A stretch of DNA of 64,000 nt, from NCBI GenBank assembly GCA_019096155.1, contig JAHCVI010000001.1, positions 2,480,001 to 2,544,000 of the forward strand, in the 5' to 3' direction. Below, piece after piece: positions 11,731-24,034 of the stretch (positions are counted from its first letter, which is position 1; each line of letters starts with the position of its first letter). The position numbers were made by a program, and so were the translations under genes. The notes below the pieces were generated by a model. The model saw only the letters and a program-made list of their open reading frames with translations. It was not told where the DNA came from and ran no database searches. This DNA is from Staphylotrichum longicolle. Taxonomy: Eukaryota; Ascomycota; Sordariomycetes; Sordariales; Chaetomiaceae.

Positions 11731-13067
11731 ATGGATACAGGCCGGTCGAGCGACGTGTCGCCCGAGGCGATGCAGGCACGCATCCAGCAGGCACGTCGCG
11801 AGGCTGAGACGCTCAAGGACAGGATCAAGAGGAAGAAGGAGGAGCTTGCGGACACGACGCGTGAGTGTTGCGTTGCGCCGATTGATCTCGCGCGCATCGT
11901 GCGATTGCCATACTGACCGCCTCTCTCGCTCGCTAGTCCGCGCCGTCGCCGCACAGGCGCACGACCCCATTCCCAAGAGCCAACTGATGAGGACGAAGAG
12001 GACGTTGAAGGGCCATCTCGCCAAGATCTATGCCATGCACTGGTCGACCGACCGGAGGCATCTCGTTTCGGCATCACAGGACGGCAAGCTCATCATCTGG
12101 GATGCTTACACAACAAACAAGGTCCACGCCATCCCTCTGCGCTCGTCGTGGGTCATGACTTGCGCCTACGCCCCGAGCGGAAACTTTGTTGCCTGCGGCG
12201 GTCTCGACAACATCTGCTCCATCTACAACCTCAACCAGAACCGCGACGGACCCACACGGGTAGCCCGGGAACTGTCAGGCCATGCCGGCTACCTCTCATG
12301 CTGCCGCTTCATCAACGACCGCAGCATCATCACCTCGTCGGGCGACATGACATGCATGAAGTGGGATATCGAAACGGGCACTAAGGTTGTCGAGTTTGCC
12401 GACCACCTCGGCGATGTGATGAGCATCAGCCTCAACCCGACAAACCAGAACACATTCATCTCGGGTGCATGCGATGCCTTCGCTAAGCTGTGGGATATCC
12501 GCGCCGGTAAGGCGGTGCAGACATTCGCCGGCCACGAGTCCGACATTAACGCCATCCAATTCTTCCCCGACGGCCACTCGTTTGTAACAGGGTCCGACGA
12601 TGCCACCTGCCGCCTCTTCGACATTCGCGCTGATCGCGAGTTGAACTTCTACGGGGTTAGTTGGCGAAAACTGCTCCCCCCTTTCTTTCTGCCCTCACGC
12701 TGACATGGGAAACCCAATAGTCGGAATCGATTCTCTGTGGCATCACCTCGGTCGCCACCTCGGTGTCCGGGCGGTTGCTGTTTGCTGGCTATGACGACTT
12801 CGAATGCAAGGTAGGTTCAACAAAGCCATTGATGCCGCTTCTTCGATACTGACTTCTCTGCAAAAAGGTTTGGGATGTGACTCGGGGCGAGAAGGTTGGC
12901 TCCCTCGTGGGCCACGAGAACCGCGTCAGCTGTTTGGGCGTGTCGAACGACGGCATAAGTTTGTGCACGGGTTCTTGGGACGCCTTCGTAAGCAACCACC
13001 ATCTCCAATCCCATCCTCCTTGATCGATTTGCTGACAACCACACAGCTCAAGGTCTGGGCCTATTAG
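11731..13067 (+). CDS. gnb-1: Heterotrimeric G-protein beta subunit
   Basis: This is the Gbeta subunit of the heterotrimeric G protein. It pairs with Ggamma at the plasma membrane and acts in mating, growth and cAMP signalling. Five exons: 11731-11860, 11937-12655, 12721-12810, 12868-12987 and 13047-13067, giving 359 aa, the standard length. The N-terminal ~43 residues form an Ala/Arg/Glu/Lys-rich coiled coil that binds Ggamma. A seven-bladed WD40 propeller follows; visible blade motifs include [58 protein letters not shown] and the closing WDAFLKVWAY. The last coding exon is only seven codons including the stop. A 4.7-kb gap separates it from the phosducin-like gene on the same strand, whose family assists Gbeta-gamma assembly. 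Confidence 0.97.
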
Positions 13068-13779
13068 CCACCCTGTTGATGTTGATACGACCAACCGTAC
13101 TGGATACCCGACCCTATTGCGCCGCCCGTGAAGACTATCGAGTGCCCATTTTCTGTTCCTAATGCAACCCTTGTTGCCACGCCTGCTTAATTTACGACCT
13201 GGCATGCGCAGGATGAAGTCACGACAACATCTTCTTCTCCATTTGCGCGCCTTGTCCGTTGCTCGGTGGACGCCAACTTGAATCCCACCAAGACTCGAAC
13301 ACCTGGCGGAGCACGACCAATTCGTCACTGCCGAACGCGGCGTTTCCCTTTCGACCGTTTTTTTCTTTTTTTTTGCTCTTCATCGCCAATTACCCTGTTG
13401 TCTTTCTCTGCACCATAGTTCTTTCCCCGGCGGCTCCGTATGGGCGGCGGCCCTGTATTACAACTCTTATACTTTTTCCTTCCTTCCACCGACTCGGAGG
13501 TTTCACTTTCGGCCAAGCCAGCATATAAACAAAGAAAAAGTGACATCGAGCATCTCGGTTTCGGCTCTGTGGGCTCGGCTTTGGTTGCGTTTGGCTTGCT
13601 TGAGTGGCTGGAAAGACGAAAACGTTGCATTTTTCTTGATGTGTTACTGGAGGGGGGGGAGAGGGTAGTGTCTGGATCTTGTGGCTGTTGTTGATGTTTG
13701 GAAGGGCCGGGGCAGGAAATATCAAGCTTTACCTTAGGTTTGGGTTGTCGCAAATTTTCGTCACTTCGTACCTACCAAG

Positions 13780-13796
13780 CTCTCTCTCTCTCTCTC
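13780..13796 (+). repeat. (CT)n microsatellite
   Basis: A run of eight CT units lies downstream of the Gbeta gene. Directly visible, no function inferred. Confidence 0.75.
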
Positions 13797-16700
13797 GTTA
13801 TCTGTCTCTCTTCCCGCATGCCCCGCGTACTACTCGAGAACGGGATCCGTCACGCCTGAACTACACGCACACAGATATCGCCTTTCTTCCCAGCAGGACA
13901 AGGCGATCAGTGGGTGTCGCAAGACCTCTGCCCATGCAACGAGCAGCCACACTCCTCTTCCCTCTTTCCTCGCCAGCCAGCCGACAACAAAACTCTCCCC
14001 TGCCCACGCAACCTCGCTAATCTCTGCATCGATAGCATCCAGTGGCCGCTGACTGGGCGCGACGTGACTGGTCTTGGGGGACACAACAGCAACCGTGCCA
14101 GCTTCTGTCGTTTGGGTGAGCGCTCGCGGGCGCAGAAGGACATTTGGCAAGGAAATGTTTGGGGGCTGAAAAGCAAGGAAGGGAACAGAGGATCGGGGTC
14201 TGTAAAAGGGGTACGGGGAATGGCGTGGCTTTCCTCGTTTGCACTTTTCGCTCGCCGCGTGTGCTCTACTGTGTCCTTTCTCTGTGATCTCTAGTCAATC
14301 TTGGTATACCGGTGGTTGCGCTCAACGAATCCTGATATTTAATCCCGTGCTGTTCCTGTGCTGGGTGCTATACTTGGCAATGCTTGTGTGAGTGAGTGGG
14401 AGTGTCGAGTCGCGTTGCCGCCTTTTGAGGCCGGACTGCCTGGGCCTTCGGAGGTCGGATTGAATGGGGATAGCTGAGCTGTCATGGGACGGGCTGGGTT
14501 GGAAGGATTGCTGCTGGGCGGTGGTGCGTCAGCCGTTCTTGGGACTGAGAGATCGAAGACCATTGAGGCCATAGAGTTTGGAGACAACGAGGCATGATAG
14601 TGGTCTGGTCTAGGAGTCAACCACCCCCGGCAGCACAGGACAACGTAGGGGGTTGGAGATGAGAGATTGAAACCACGATCGGACGGTACCTCTCCGTAAT
14701 TCTGTATCTTGAAAGAGTGTCTTTTCCCCGCTCCCTGACAGCATTGAAGGAATGGGTCAAACTTAGAGCGCAACAGTTCCTAACAACCGCCTGCATTTTC
14801 CAGCCGCTTTGCGCTCTGAGAGAGCCAGGGCCACTTCGAGCGTTTGCTGAAGTGGTTACTTGCTTACCACATCTGGAGGGACGTCGTTGGCTGAGGCAGA
14901 GGCAATTTCGTTTTTGTCATGGACCGATACAAATCCTGGTGGGCGTGTCCGAGGATGGAATAGTACGGAGGTTGAGATGATGCGTCCATATGTTCGGGGC
15001 GATCATGGAAAGGCCCAGAGTACAGTAGGCGGGAGGCGGATCGGTAAGTAAGCTAGGCGAGTAATGAAGATGAGCGGATGACGAAAGAAGAGACATCATC
15101 GATGTCAGAACATCTATGCCTTACAAGTTACAATGGACTCGGAGTTGAGCAAGCCGTCACTTATTTACAGGATTTACCCAACGAGCGGGGGCTGCTCGTC
15201 CGAATCCCGCAGTCGAGCTACACTGTACAGGTACAAAAGCGCGATGCCAAGATACGCTCTGCTGAATCTCGACAAAACTGATCGAAGAAATGAAGTTGAG
15301 GTCGGAACATGCCCTGAACATGACGCCATTTTCAGGTTCGTGGCTTCTTGAACGACTCAACCTAACTCGCCAGGCTCGCCGGGCCATCCTCGTGGCGGCA
15401 ACGCGGGAAACGCACAGTCCATCCGCAAACCCGAGGATGTCGATAGATGCCGCCGAGCTGGCCGAGATGGCCGAGATGGCATGACTTGCACACACTATCG
15501 AGACGCGTCTGCCTTATTCGGTGCCGTGGGGATGAATTGCATGGCTGCGGCTGGCTGTGGCGGAGGCGACCACCTCATGGACCCAATGGAAGCCTTGGAA
15601 GGCTTCTGGAAGACGGAAGTTTTTCTCTTCAGGGGTTCGGAAGGGAGCGATGGCGCCGAGGGCGCTAAGCAGCTGCCGGAAGACCCACATTGAAGCCCTG
15701 TCAAGGCGGGTTCCTGGAAAACAAAGACGGGCTTGGCACTTGTCAGGGGATGGATGAAACACAGCATGAAACGGGTGTGGTGGTGATCCGACTGGAAACG
15801 AGCATGAACTTTGGTTCGATTCTGCCGTCACCGTGGAATCCTGCTCGATCGCCATCGGGCAGCCCGTGCTCGCTTGGGTTGCGAGCCCTTTCTCCCGTCG
15901 CTTCCATACAAACCACAGGACTGTGCGCGGTTGCAGGCAGAAACGGAACAACCACCAGTTTGGCCATTCCGCTTTGTGAATGTGGGTTGTCGACTTCTTG
16001 TCGTGGCGATGAAGAGACCATGTGCACTGCCAGAAGCATGACAGGCCAGTGGACGGGATAGCATCAATGTTCGATTTAGCAAGACTAATAACCAACCTAA
16101 CCAGTCCCTCGGGTTCTTCTTGATGAGAGCGTGTTCGGCGGCACCATGATACGACATGGATTGTAGTACTTGTCGGCGCCGCGGGGTTGCAGGGTCGCAG
16201 AGTGATGTTGGGGTCGGCTGGATGCCACAACACATCCTGGCCTCGCTGCCTCATCGTTGCAGCATGTCAAAATCGACCACAACGTCGGCCATCAGATCTA
16301 TGTCGGGGATCCCCCGAGTAATGCTTGGGACAAAAGCGTTCCGAGTCAATGCTCCAGATCAAATCCCGGTCCGATCAGATCGCATCGTTCGGATGTGCTT
16401 CCACTGTCAATGGCACGGTCTTTCTTAGTGTCCAGGACCACTACCTCTCGCCTTGCCGCCGGACCAGAAGTCGCAAAGTACGGATACAACGAACAGATTC
16501 TCCCAGAGACCAGCTTTGCCGTTTTCAAAGCGGTATGCCCAGTGGGAACGGTTCCAAGACACTACCCGACTTTTAGGAGCGGTTGTTCCGTTGGCATGTA
16601 CATACTGCAGAGAGATCTGGCAAAGTCGTGAATGGAGCAAGTCCTTGTCTGGTTGGATGGATCGCGGTCCAGTACCTGGCAGATCTGGGCCTTCCAGCTG

Positions 16701-17675
16701 CTCGTGGGCCGAGTCTAGCGCCCTTCCAGGTGTGCCCCTCCAAGCCCCTCCGCCACCTGCGGCCAACCACAGCGTCCACAATTGCTTTTCGGGACGCTTC
16801 ATTCTTTCAATACATGCAGCTGACCTCGTTCCGCTCCCCTTCTCGGCGACAGCGCAGCTTTTCAGCCTCCTGAAGAACTTTGCCGAGGACAACAACCCCT
16901 GTCCCGCTTCGCAGTGTCGAGTGTGCCCATCCCTGTCCACCACGCGACAACGGTCTGGGCATGCAGCCCAAACAGCGTTTGCAGCGTGCCCCTCTTCCTT
17001 GACTTTCTTCTGCCGATCCCAACTTCAAGGCCCGCCCTCAGCCTCCCAACCCAGTCAGGAACACAGGACACAGGGACAGAATCTTCCCGCAGTCGCCGCT
17101 CTGCATACCGCCCCGTTCGGTGTCTCTTCTGCAGCAGATCTCGGCCCTGGGCACCCCCAACTCTGCTCGCGCAGCCAATCACGAGCCAGGTCACACCTTG
17201 ACCCCCCAGGTACTTGGTGACCACACCCATCAGACGACAGTTAACGTCGCATTCGGCATCGCCTTTTCTGAAACCGTCTGACGCATGCCCCAGGGGATCT
17301 CTCTACCCGCCCGCTCCATCTGGTGCTCCCTGCTACAACCGGCTATACTACCGCGCACAGTCACACTTCTAAGGGCTCCCATTTGCCTCCCCGCTGGCCC
17401 AGACTCGGATCATCCCATTGCTTGGTTCCCGTTCGCGACCCGGAGAGAGGCCAGCGCCCATCCCGTTGCGCAATTGCCATCGTACCCCTGGAAGATTAGC
17501 CAAACCAGACACGCATCTTCGTCACCCGACCAGTGGCTGTCGTCGGCCAAGGCCAGCAGCTTGCCGCTCCCGCCCGCGTACTGGTTGAACCTCCACACCA
17601 CCTTATCCTGTCTACCGGGCTCGCCGCGCCCAGCAGGATCTACCCCCGGTCCCTGTCTCGAAACAAGCTCACCTC

Positions 17676-17682
17676 TATAAAT
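17676..17682 (+). promoter_or_regulatory. Possible TATA box of the PhLP gene
   Basis: TATAAAT lies 46 nt before the PhLP start codon. If used, the leader would be very short, so this may be coincidental. Confidence 0.25.
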
Positions 17683-17727
17683 CAGTACCGTCCCACCTGT
17701 CAGCGGCCCTTGCCTCCTCCCGTCATC

Positions 17728-18652
17728 ATGTCGAATCCTACACCAGCCCAGGAGGAGTTCACTGCCTTCCTCGACAACAATAACAAGTCTGACCTTGACG
17801 GGATCCACCCCGAGGACCGTGACGCTGCCGCCAGAGAGCTTGACGAACGCAGCGAAGACGAGGAAGACCGCTACCGCGCATCCCAGATCGACGCCGCCAT
17901 GCGGATGCCAACGATGGACGGCCACGCGGAGATCAGGCTGCCGCCAGCCGAGTTTGACAGAGGCCGTTCGACCGGCGTGAAGGGCGTCATCGCCGACGCC
18001 AGGTCCTACGAGACTGCCCGGCGAACAAAGTGGAAGGACAGGGTGCGCGCCGCCCGCCGTAGCGTGTTCGGCCTGGACAGCGGGCGACAGGATCGGGGCA
18101 GTTCGTCAGAGAGCGACTGCAGCGGCCCCGAGGATCCGGACGAGGAAGCCTTCTTGCAACAATGGCGGGAGAGCCGGAGACGCGAGCTGGAGGAAGAGAG
18201 CAGGAACCCTGTTCGGAACCGGAGGACAAGCCCGAGCGCAAGGCTCTACGGCCGCTTCGACCACGTGGATGCCCTTGGGTATCTCGACGCTATAGAAAAG
18301 GTCGGGAGGGAGACGGTTGTCGTCGTCTTTGTCTACGATCACGAGGTTGGTGCCGACCCTGCTATGTTGGGATCAATGTTGCAGAGGCTAACTGAGGAAA
18401 CAGTGCGACGTCTCAGCAGCCATCGAATCCGCTCTCGTTCCCCTCGTCACCACCTATCCCGCCGTCCACTTTGTCAAGGTGCACTTCGAAGATATTGAGT
18501 TCGACAATGCCGGCGTGCCGGCGATTCTGGCATACCGCAACCAAGGCGATCTGTTTGCCAACCTGACCGGCATCCTCGAAATGATGCCAGACGAGGACGA
18601 TTTTGACACGGACTATCTCAGGAAGCTCTTGGCCAAGCAGGGCATCTTGTAG
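17728..18652 (+). CDS. bdm-1: Phosducin-like protein, PhLP1/BDM-1 class
   Basis: This is a phosducin-like co-chaperone that helps CCT fold and release Gbeta so that it can join Ggamma (family knowledge). Exons are 17728-18345 and 18404-18652 with a 58-nt intron, giving 288 aa. The N-terminal half is acidic and helical. It holds STGVKGVIADARSYE, a match to the helix-1 Gbeta-gamma-binding motif (TGPKGVINDWR) of PhLP1-class proteins. A thioredoxin-like domain follows, with VVVVFVYDHECDVSAAIESALVPL, then VHFVKVHFEDIEFDN, VPAILAYRNQGDLFANL and an acidic C-terminus. The thioredoxin fold has no CxxC pair, as is normal for this family. The helix-1 motif argues for PhLP1 rather than the Plp2 class. 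It is on the same strand as Gbeta, 4.7 kb downstream. Confidence 0.9.
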
Positions 18653-20253
18653 CCTACATCTCTTGGGGAAGCCTTCCTGGCTGCGTTGAATGCTTGTTGC
18701 GGGATGTTTTCTTCGTTCCTAAGGGGGTCTCATGGTGGTTCGGCCACGAAGGATACTCATCCATCTACACATGCTGTTCTGGAAGACGCGGGGTGCGACA
18801 TATGCAGAGATACCACATGCGCAGGTTTTATGCGGAGTTTACGTTTGGATCAGGAGTACGTTGTGGTCGTCTTCTTTGTATTTACTTTCACGACTTTCTC
18901 TGTATTTACTTTCTAATTTGGGGACGAAATCATGCTCTTGCAGATTTGGGGCATTGTTGAGCGGATAGAAATACCGTACCAGTTGTACGTTTCCAGCCAT
19001 GTTCTCTGCAAGTATATTCAAGTCCAGCGGCTGCTCCTCCGTTGGCTCTGGGTGATGTGCTCAGGTAGATGGGGCAGGAAGTGAAGCCTGGCATACAGTG
19101 TAGCTCCCTGGAGTGGAACTTTACAGACACAGTCCTGGAGGTAGTCGGCGTCCGCGAAACAGTTCCCGGCACCTCATGGAACTCGGGAACACCTGAACAC
19201 CCAGAATGGCTGGTGGCTAGTATCCCATTCAATGGGGATGTCACCGAGGCTTCTCTCTCAAGCACTGGGAAATAATAAATCCTTGACTCGGTGTCATCCT
19301 GAAGCCACCTTAATCTGCTGTCACCAAAAAAGAAACAGAGCGGTGCCAATGCTGTGTTGGCACAGTCAGGTTCGCAATCGTTGCCTGGAACTCCCCACTG
19401 TTTCAGCCCTGACTGAGCCAGCAAGGTTACCAGAGCGGGGCGCCCAGCCCAAGGGTCTCCACAGCTCCCGTCGAGCGCCGTCACTCCAGGTCACCCCGCT
19501 CACTGCCTTGCCTTATCGACTAACACGGTCGTGTGGGAGGGCCTGGTACCAATGGTAAGAACTGCATCCGAAGCCAGCGCCGACGACAAAGGGCACCGGC
19601 CAGAGCTGCGAGTGTGCAGACAACCTGGAAGAAACAGGTGACCTCATTACCTCCGAGCTCAGCTCAGCACATCACACTCACCCTATTTCCCCCCCACCCT
19701 ACGCTTGTAATCCCGACATCTTCCCATGTCCGAGCTGCCCCGCAACATCTCGTTATCGCTGCCTCTGGATGTTCCGTCTTGCTGCGTCCTCGACTTGTTT
19801 CGGCGCGGGACCAACGAAGCCCGACCGGAAGTGTTGTTTTCTTTGATTTGGTCTCGTTGCGCCTTTGCATCTGACGACAAGCCCGGGACTCGCTGAGGAG
19901 TTGACACGACTTGGGCTTTCGTACCTGACCTTATGCTCGGATCCCCACCCCCGCCTGTATAAGGCAGCTTCGACCGCCAGACAGGCAGAAACCCAAACCA
20001 ACGACTGCAACCACCTGTCGTCACCAGTGAACCCAGCGGGAAGGAAAGGCCCCTCGGGCCCATGAGTTAGTCTTCTCATTTCTGATAAACCGCACGAGTC
20101 GCATTTCGCACTGCTCCCGTCTCTCCCTCTGGTGCCTTCCCCTTTGTCCGCATTCCCTCCCCGAGAATCCACCCATCGCCTTCCTCGTTCAGACCCCTCC
20201 TTCCTGCTCAGAGTGCAACACCCACCTTCCTCAGAGCACCACGAAACCCACAT
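18653..20253. other. Intergenic region before the membrane-protein gene
   Basis: This 1.6-kb gap holds the PhLP 3' UTR and the promoter and leader of the next gene. TATAAGG at 19958-19964, about 290 nt before the next ATG, is a possible core promoter. CT-rich leader-like sequence follows. Short frames only; no gene seen. Confidence 0.45.
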
Positions 20254-22976
20254 GCTTCGATCGGCCGGCAAGGTATGACTTGAGCACAAGGGCTGACAGC
20301 TTTCCGTTCGTTATGGCACTGCAGACCAGCGAATCTTCCTCCAGTGCAGAAGCCCCGATCACCAACACCCCGCGCGCCGACACCCCGCTCCCACCACCGC
20401 CGGGAGAACAGCTTTCGTTTTCCCTTCCGGTTCTTCGATTCCCCAGACCGCAGGGGAGTCAAGAGTTAGCCAACTGGATTTCCAACAGCTCTCCCGACAT
20501 CATGCAGCCGTCCAGCATGTCGGACACGAGCAGCCTGGCCGACTCGGCCTATGAAATCATCCACGGTGCCGACAGCGAGAGCCCCGATGACCGCCTTACC
20601 GAGTCGACCTGCTCCCTCACTGCCCCCGCAACGGATGACGTGCACAGCCTGGACGGGTCTGAGGACCCCTTCAGATCCGATTCTGAACAAGAGTCCGACC
20701 ATGAATCACACGCCTCCTCGATCAGATATGCCGACCAAGCTCTGCAGAACCCGTCGACCCAAAATCCAACAAGCAATCTAGACTATGGGTCATCCACTGA
20801 GGGCTCTGGCGTCGTTGTTCGTTCCATCGAGTTCCAAGAACCAGACAGTGGCATTCCGGTCTTGCTGGAGACGATTTCGGCCAAGCATGCCGTCCGCGAG
20901 TTCAGCGAGGAGGAGTCTGCTGCCCTCGCGCATGATTTGAACTTACCAAACGCCCCCAAGCGTCTGGTCGCCTCAATCCGCCAGACCATGTCACAATCTT
21001 ACCTCTCTACGGAAGAGCCGTTGAGAGTCCTCTACGTAGGCCGAGCCGACGCCCAGAGGAGCATTGTCCTCAAGATCTGCAGTGCAATCTGGGCGTCGCC
21101 AAAGAATGGGTCTAATGACCAGGACTACTTCAGCAGGCACCGCGACGGCGTGTACAACATCGTACCCATCTCCTCATTCGGCCCAGCTCCCGAGCTTGAT
21201 CTGATGGAGGCATCTCACTATCAGATCAAGGTGGAGCACTGCACCACCGCCCAGGAGGTGGTATACGGCGAAGGTGATCCAACCGCAGATCAAGCCCTCT
21301 ATGTCATCACGGTGGACCAGGAAAAGTCGTACCGATTTGACTGCTCGCAAAGCGGTTCCGTCGTGGAGCCAAGATGGGACCTGCCTCACATTGCCGTGTT
21401 CTACTGCTCCGAGCTCGACGATACCGAGGCCGAGCGAACGAGAGATGCTGCATGGTCGTTCATGAGACGCCATGGTCTGCCATCTCTCTTCATTGCTGAC
21501 CAGCAACATTTCCGCAACCCTACCTGGGGCAAGTACATCGACGAACACACTGTCCACCTCTGCTTGGAGTCGAGAGATCCAGAGCGACCAATGGAGCCCC
21601 GACGGTTCCCTATCGATTATGCATCTTTTGCGGACATTGATGCCCGGCAGATGAACCGCAACTTGGCCTACTTGACTGGCTTGTCCGCACCTGACGACAC
21701 GGAACTGGAGCCGGAGGTGCGAGCAGTTTTGGAGACGCCCAAGCACGCTTGCACCCCTTTTGCCGACCACCAGAACCTGAAAAGGTGGATCTTCGCCGTT
21801 GTCCCCATGGTCGTAGCCTTGATCGCTCCATACCTCGTTCTTCCCTTGATCGGGCTGCTGCGACCAGGGGATGTCTCTCACATTCAGCCAGCGTCCTCCA
21901 CAGGCGTTTGTGTTTCCCCATTGTCCGGCTTGACGACCAGCAAGGCCTCGTCAGTGGCAACATCTACCAAAACGGTGGTGATCAATGTTACCTCCACCAA
22001 GACGGTCCAGGTTAGCCGGACAAAGCCGTCAACTAGTACTTTGGCGTCTGCCTTGTCCTTGGCCGGGTTTCTCTCGGACAGACCATCGGCCGTTCCAGCC
22101 GACACCGAAGTCAAGACGCCTGCCAACTCGGGGAACACGGTTTGCTCAGTGCGGGTGTACAGCCCAACGGAGTTCCTGGTGGCAATCCCCAGTCAAAACA
22201 AAGCAGTGTGGCTCGCACGGGGTGCGATCGATATCGTCGTTCGCCGCAGCGATGATGCGGTCAAGACCAAGTTCTCCTCCGTGGATGAAGGGGTGCTGGT
22301 TGAGCTTGATCCCAAGGATGCTTATGGTGTGCTGAATGTTTCAGTGGCCACAACTCGCAGGCCCAAAATCAACGAGACATTTCAGATTGACTTTGGCAAG
22401 TCAACACTCACCGAGGCTTTTGAGGCGGGCTTGCAGATACTGCAGAGCGCACTCGGCAAGGTATGGCGGCCGGACGAAGCACACCAGCTCTTTGAGGATG
22501 CACGCAGACTACCTCTAGACGCCGTCTCCGCCCTAGAGCATGCGTCGGGAGCTGTTCGGAACCACACGGCTGAAACCATCGAGTGGCTTACGGGTGAGTT
22601 CCATGCGGAACTGACTGCCCAACGCAAGCTGGCCAAGGCACTCGGTGTAGAGCTTCGTCTCGGTGTTATCCAGGCACAGATTGCGTCCAGATTGTGGTGG
22701 CTCAAGATGCGGGGGAAGGAGGATCAATACGCCGAGTACGAGCGGAATGGGTCTCGATTTCTCAAGAAGATGCATGAAGAGCTTCGTGGCGGTCAAGAAG
22801 GCAAGGAGAACGACACGCCAAAGAAGACAAAGTCGTACTTTGACTTTCGCAGCATGACATCTCGGTCTTGGTCCTGCAAGAAGGCCTGTGCCAGTCGTGA
22901 CGAGGGCACAAACGACTCGGCCTCCCATGGCGGGGCCCTGAAGAAGACGTGGAAGAAGCTAGTGAAAGGGGTGTAG
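20254..22976 (+). CDS. Single-pass membrane protein of unknown function
   Basis: I do not recognise this gene. The model has a 7-codon first exon (20254-20274), a 50-nt intron with GTATGA donor, CTGAC branch site and GCAG acceptor, and a second exon 20325-22976, giving 890 aa. Residues 1-180 are Ser/Asp/Glu-rich and probably disordered. Residues ~190-480 alternate strands and helices, including LRVLYVGRADAQRSIVLKI and HIAVFYCSELDD, suggesting a Rossmann-like or P-loop-less GTPase-like fold; this is inference. One strongly hydrophobic segment at ~495-520 (VVPMVVALIAPYLVLPLIGLL) is a transmembrane helix. After it come four N-glycosylation sequons (NVTS, NVSV, NETF, NHTA) and a beta-rich region, then a basic helical C-terminus. 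The sequons suggest the C-terminal part is lumenal or extracellular. If the intron is not used, an in-frame ATG at 20280 or 20311 could start translation. Confidence 0.82.
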
Positions 22977-24034
22977 TTGTTATCATTTTCATTTAGCATT
23001 GTTCTTTTTGTTTGGGTGGAGCTATCGGGCGGTACACGGTTTGGGGAGGGAATACCTGCCTCTCATACCTGGGCTTTAACCGCACGGGGGGACGGGGATC
23101 TGGAATGGAGTTTTCTGACGGGACACTTTTGCCTTTGCTTTGCTCAGACTCTATATGTTATGTCAAGGGTCATCTTCACCTCTCTTCCGGAATGTTACAG
23201 AGGAGAGAGACTGTTGTATCTATCAACCGCGGGTTTCCGTTTCATCATACCATTCTTTTGTGCTGCGAGGTGGACACACATTGGCGCCGGATAACCGCCT
23301 TCTCTCCAAATACCGAAGATGGAACGATGAGATTAGAGCTGGCAAGAGCAATATACGGGCTATAACACTTGCAGTGTCGTGTCAGAACCGACCAAGTGGC
23401 CGTCCTCGAAGTGCTCTGAAAGATTGCATATTCTCTGTTATTGCACTTTTGTGGATTCAGCGGTCTGCCTGCAAGAGCAGCTGCAGAAACCAAGGGTCCT
23501 GCCCAAACCAGCCCAATATGCCTATATCGAGGATCCTTGTGTCCAATCAGCGTCTTCAGTAGTGGCTGTCAGGTCCCGCATTGGCCCGCCCCCATGCCAA
23601 TTTTCTCTTGGGCAGTCAGGTTGTTGATTTCGGGAAGTGAGGGGCAGTCTTTGCAACACCACCAGCACCTGCTGCCTACCTGTGACCTTATCCACTTTCC
23701 ACACTTCAGACCTCTTCTACAACCCAGGAGCAACGCGGCAAGACACACCACAACCGAGCTATCCCTGCTTTTCACGAACTTTGCAGCATCTGGTATGTTT
23801 ATTGCTTTTCAGTTTTTCGACGCGCGCTCCTACCCCGCGCTGCAGACGACCCCGCCCTCATTTCATTTTGAAATCGACCCTGTCGGCCGAGCCCAAAGAG
23901 CGACATGGCGGGGAGGGAGGACCGCGACGAGCACACGACGGCATGGTGGCTGCCGCAACAGATCTTGCTTTTACTAATGCGGCACCCTTTTGTCTAGTAC
24001 CCCGACAGCTTTCTCCAAGAACATAGCCGCCAAC
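22977..24034. other. Intergenic region and RanBP1 leader
   Basis: This 1.06-kb gap holds the 3' end of the membrane-protein gene and the RanBP1 promoter. Its last ~240 nt appear to carry a leader intron (23793-23997). Small frames only. Confidence 0.5.
23793..23997 (+). other. Probable 5' UTR intron of RanBP1
   Basis: GTATGT donor at 23793, ACTAAT branch site at about 23972 and TCTAG acceptor ending at 23997, 37 nt before the RanBP1 ATG. Signals match the coding introns; use is inferred. Confidence 0.55.

Larger units (their letters stand above)
13068..17727. other. Long intergenic region between Gbeta and PhLP
   Basis: This is the longest gene-free stretch, 4.66 kb. It should contain the Gbeta 3' UTR and the leader and promoter of the phosducin-like gene. 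Open frames up to 255 codons exist on both strands (for example 15514-16254 minus and 16453-17220 plus), but they overlap each other, are Cys/Trp/Arg/Ser-rich and lack domains or plausible introns. A plus-strand frame of 131 codons at 17285-17680 ends 47 nt before the PhLP ATG and could be an upstream ORF if transcribed. No RNA gene was recognised. Confidence 0.45.

Noticed and set aside
13285..13310. B-box-like GTTCGAGTC on the minus strand
   Set aside because: Flanking bases do not pair as a T-stem and no cloverleaf is possible.
15185..15230. tRNA-like TCCGAATCCC segment
   Set aside because: It resembles a T-loop, but no matching stem or upstream A-box, anticodon arm or acceptor stem could be drawn.
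15514..16254. 246-codon frame on the minus strand
   Set aside because: Cys/Trp/His-rich without domain, overlaps other frames and has no splice partner; long chance frames are common in this GC-rich DNA.
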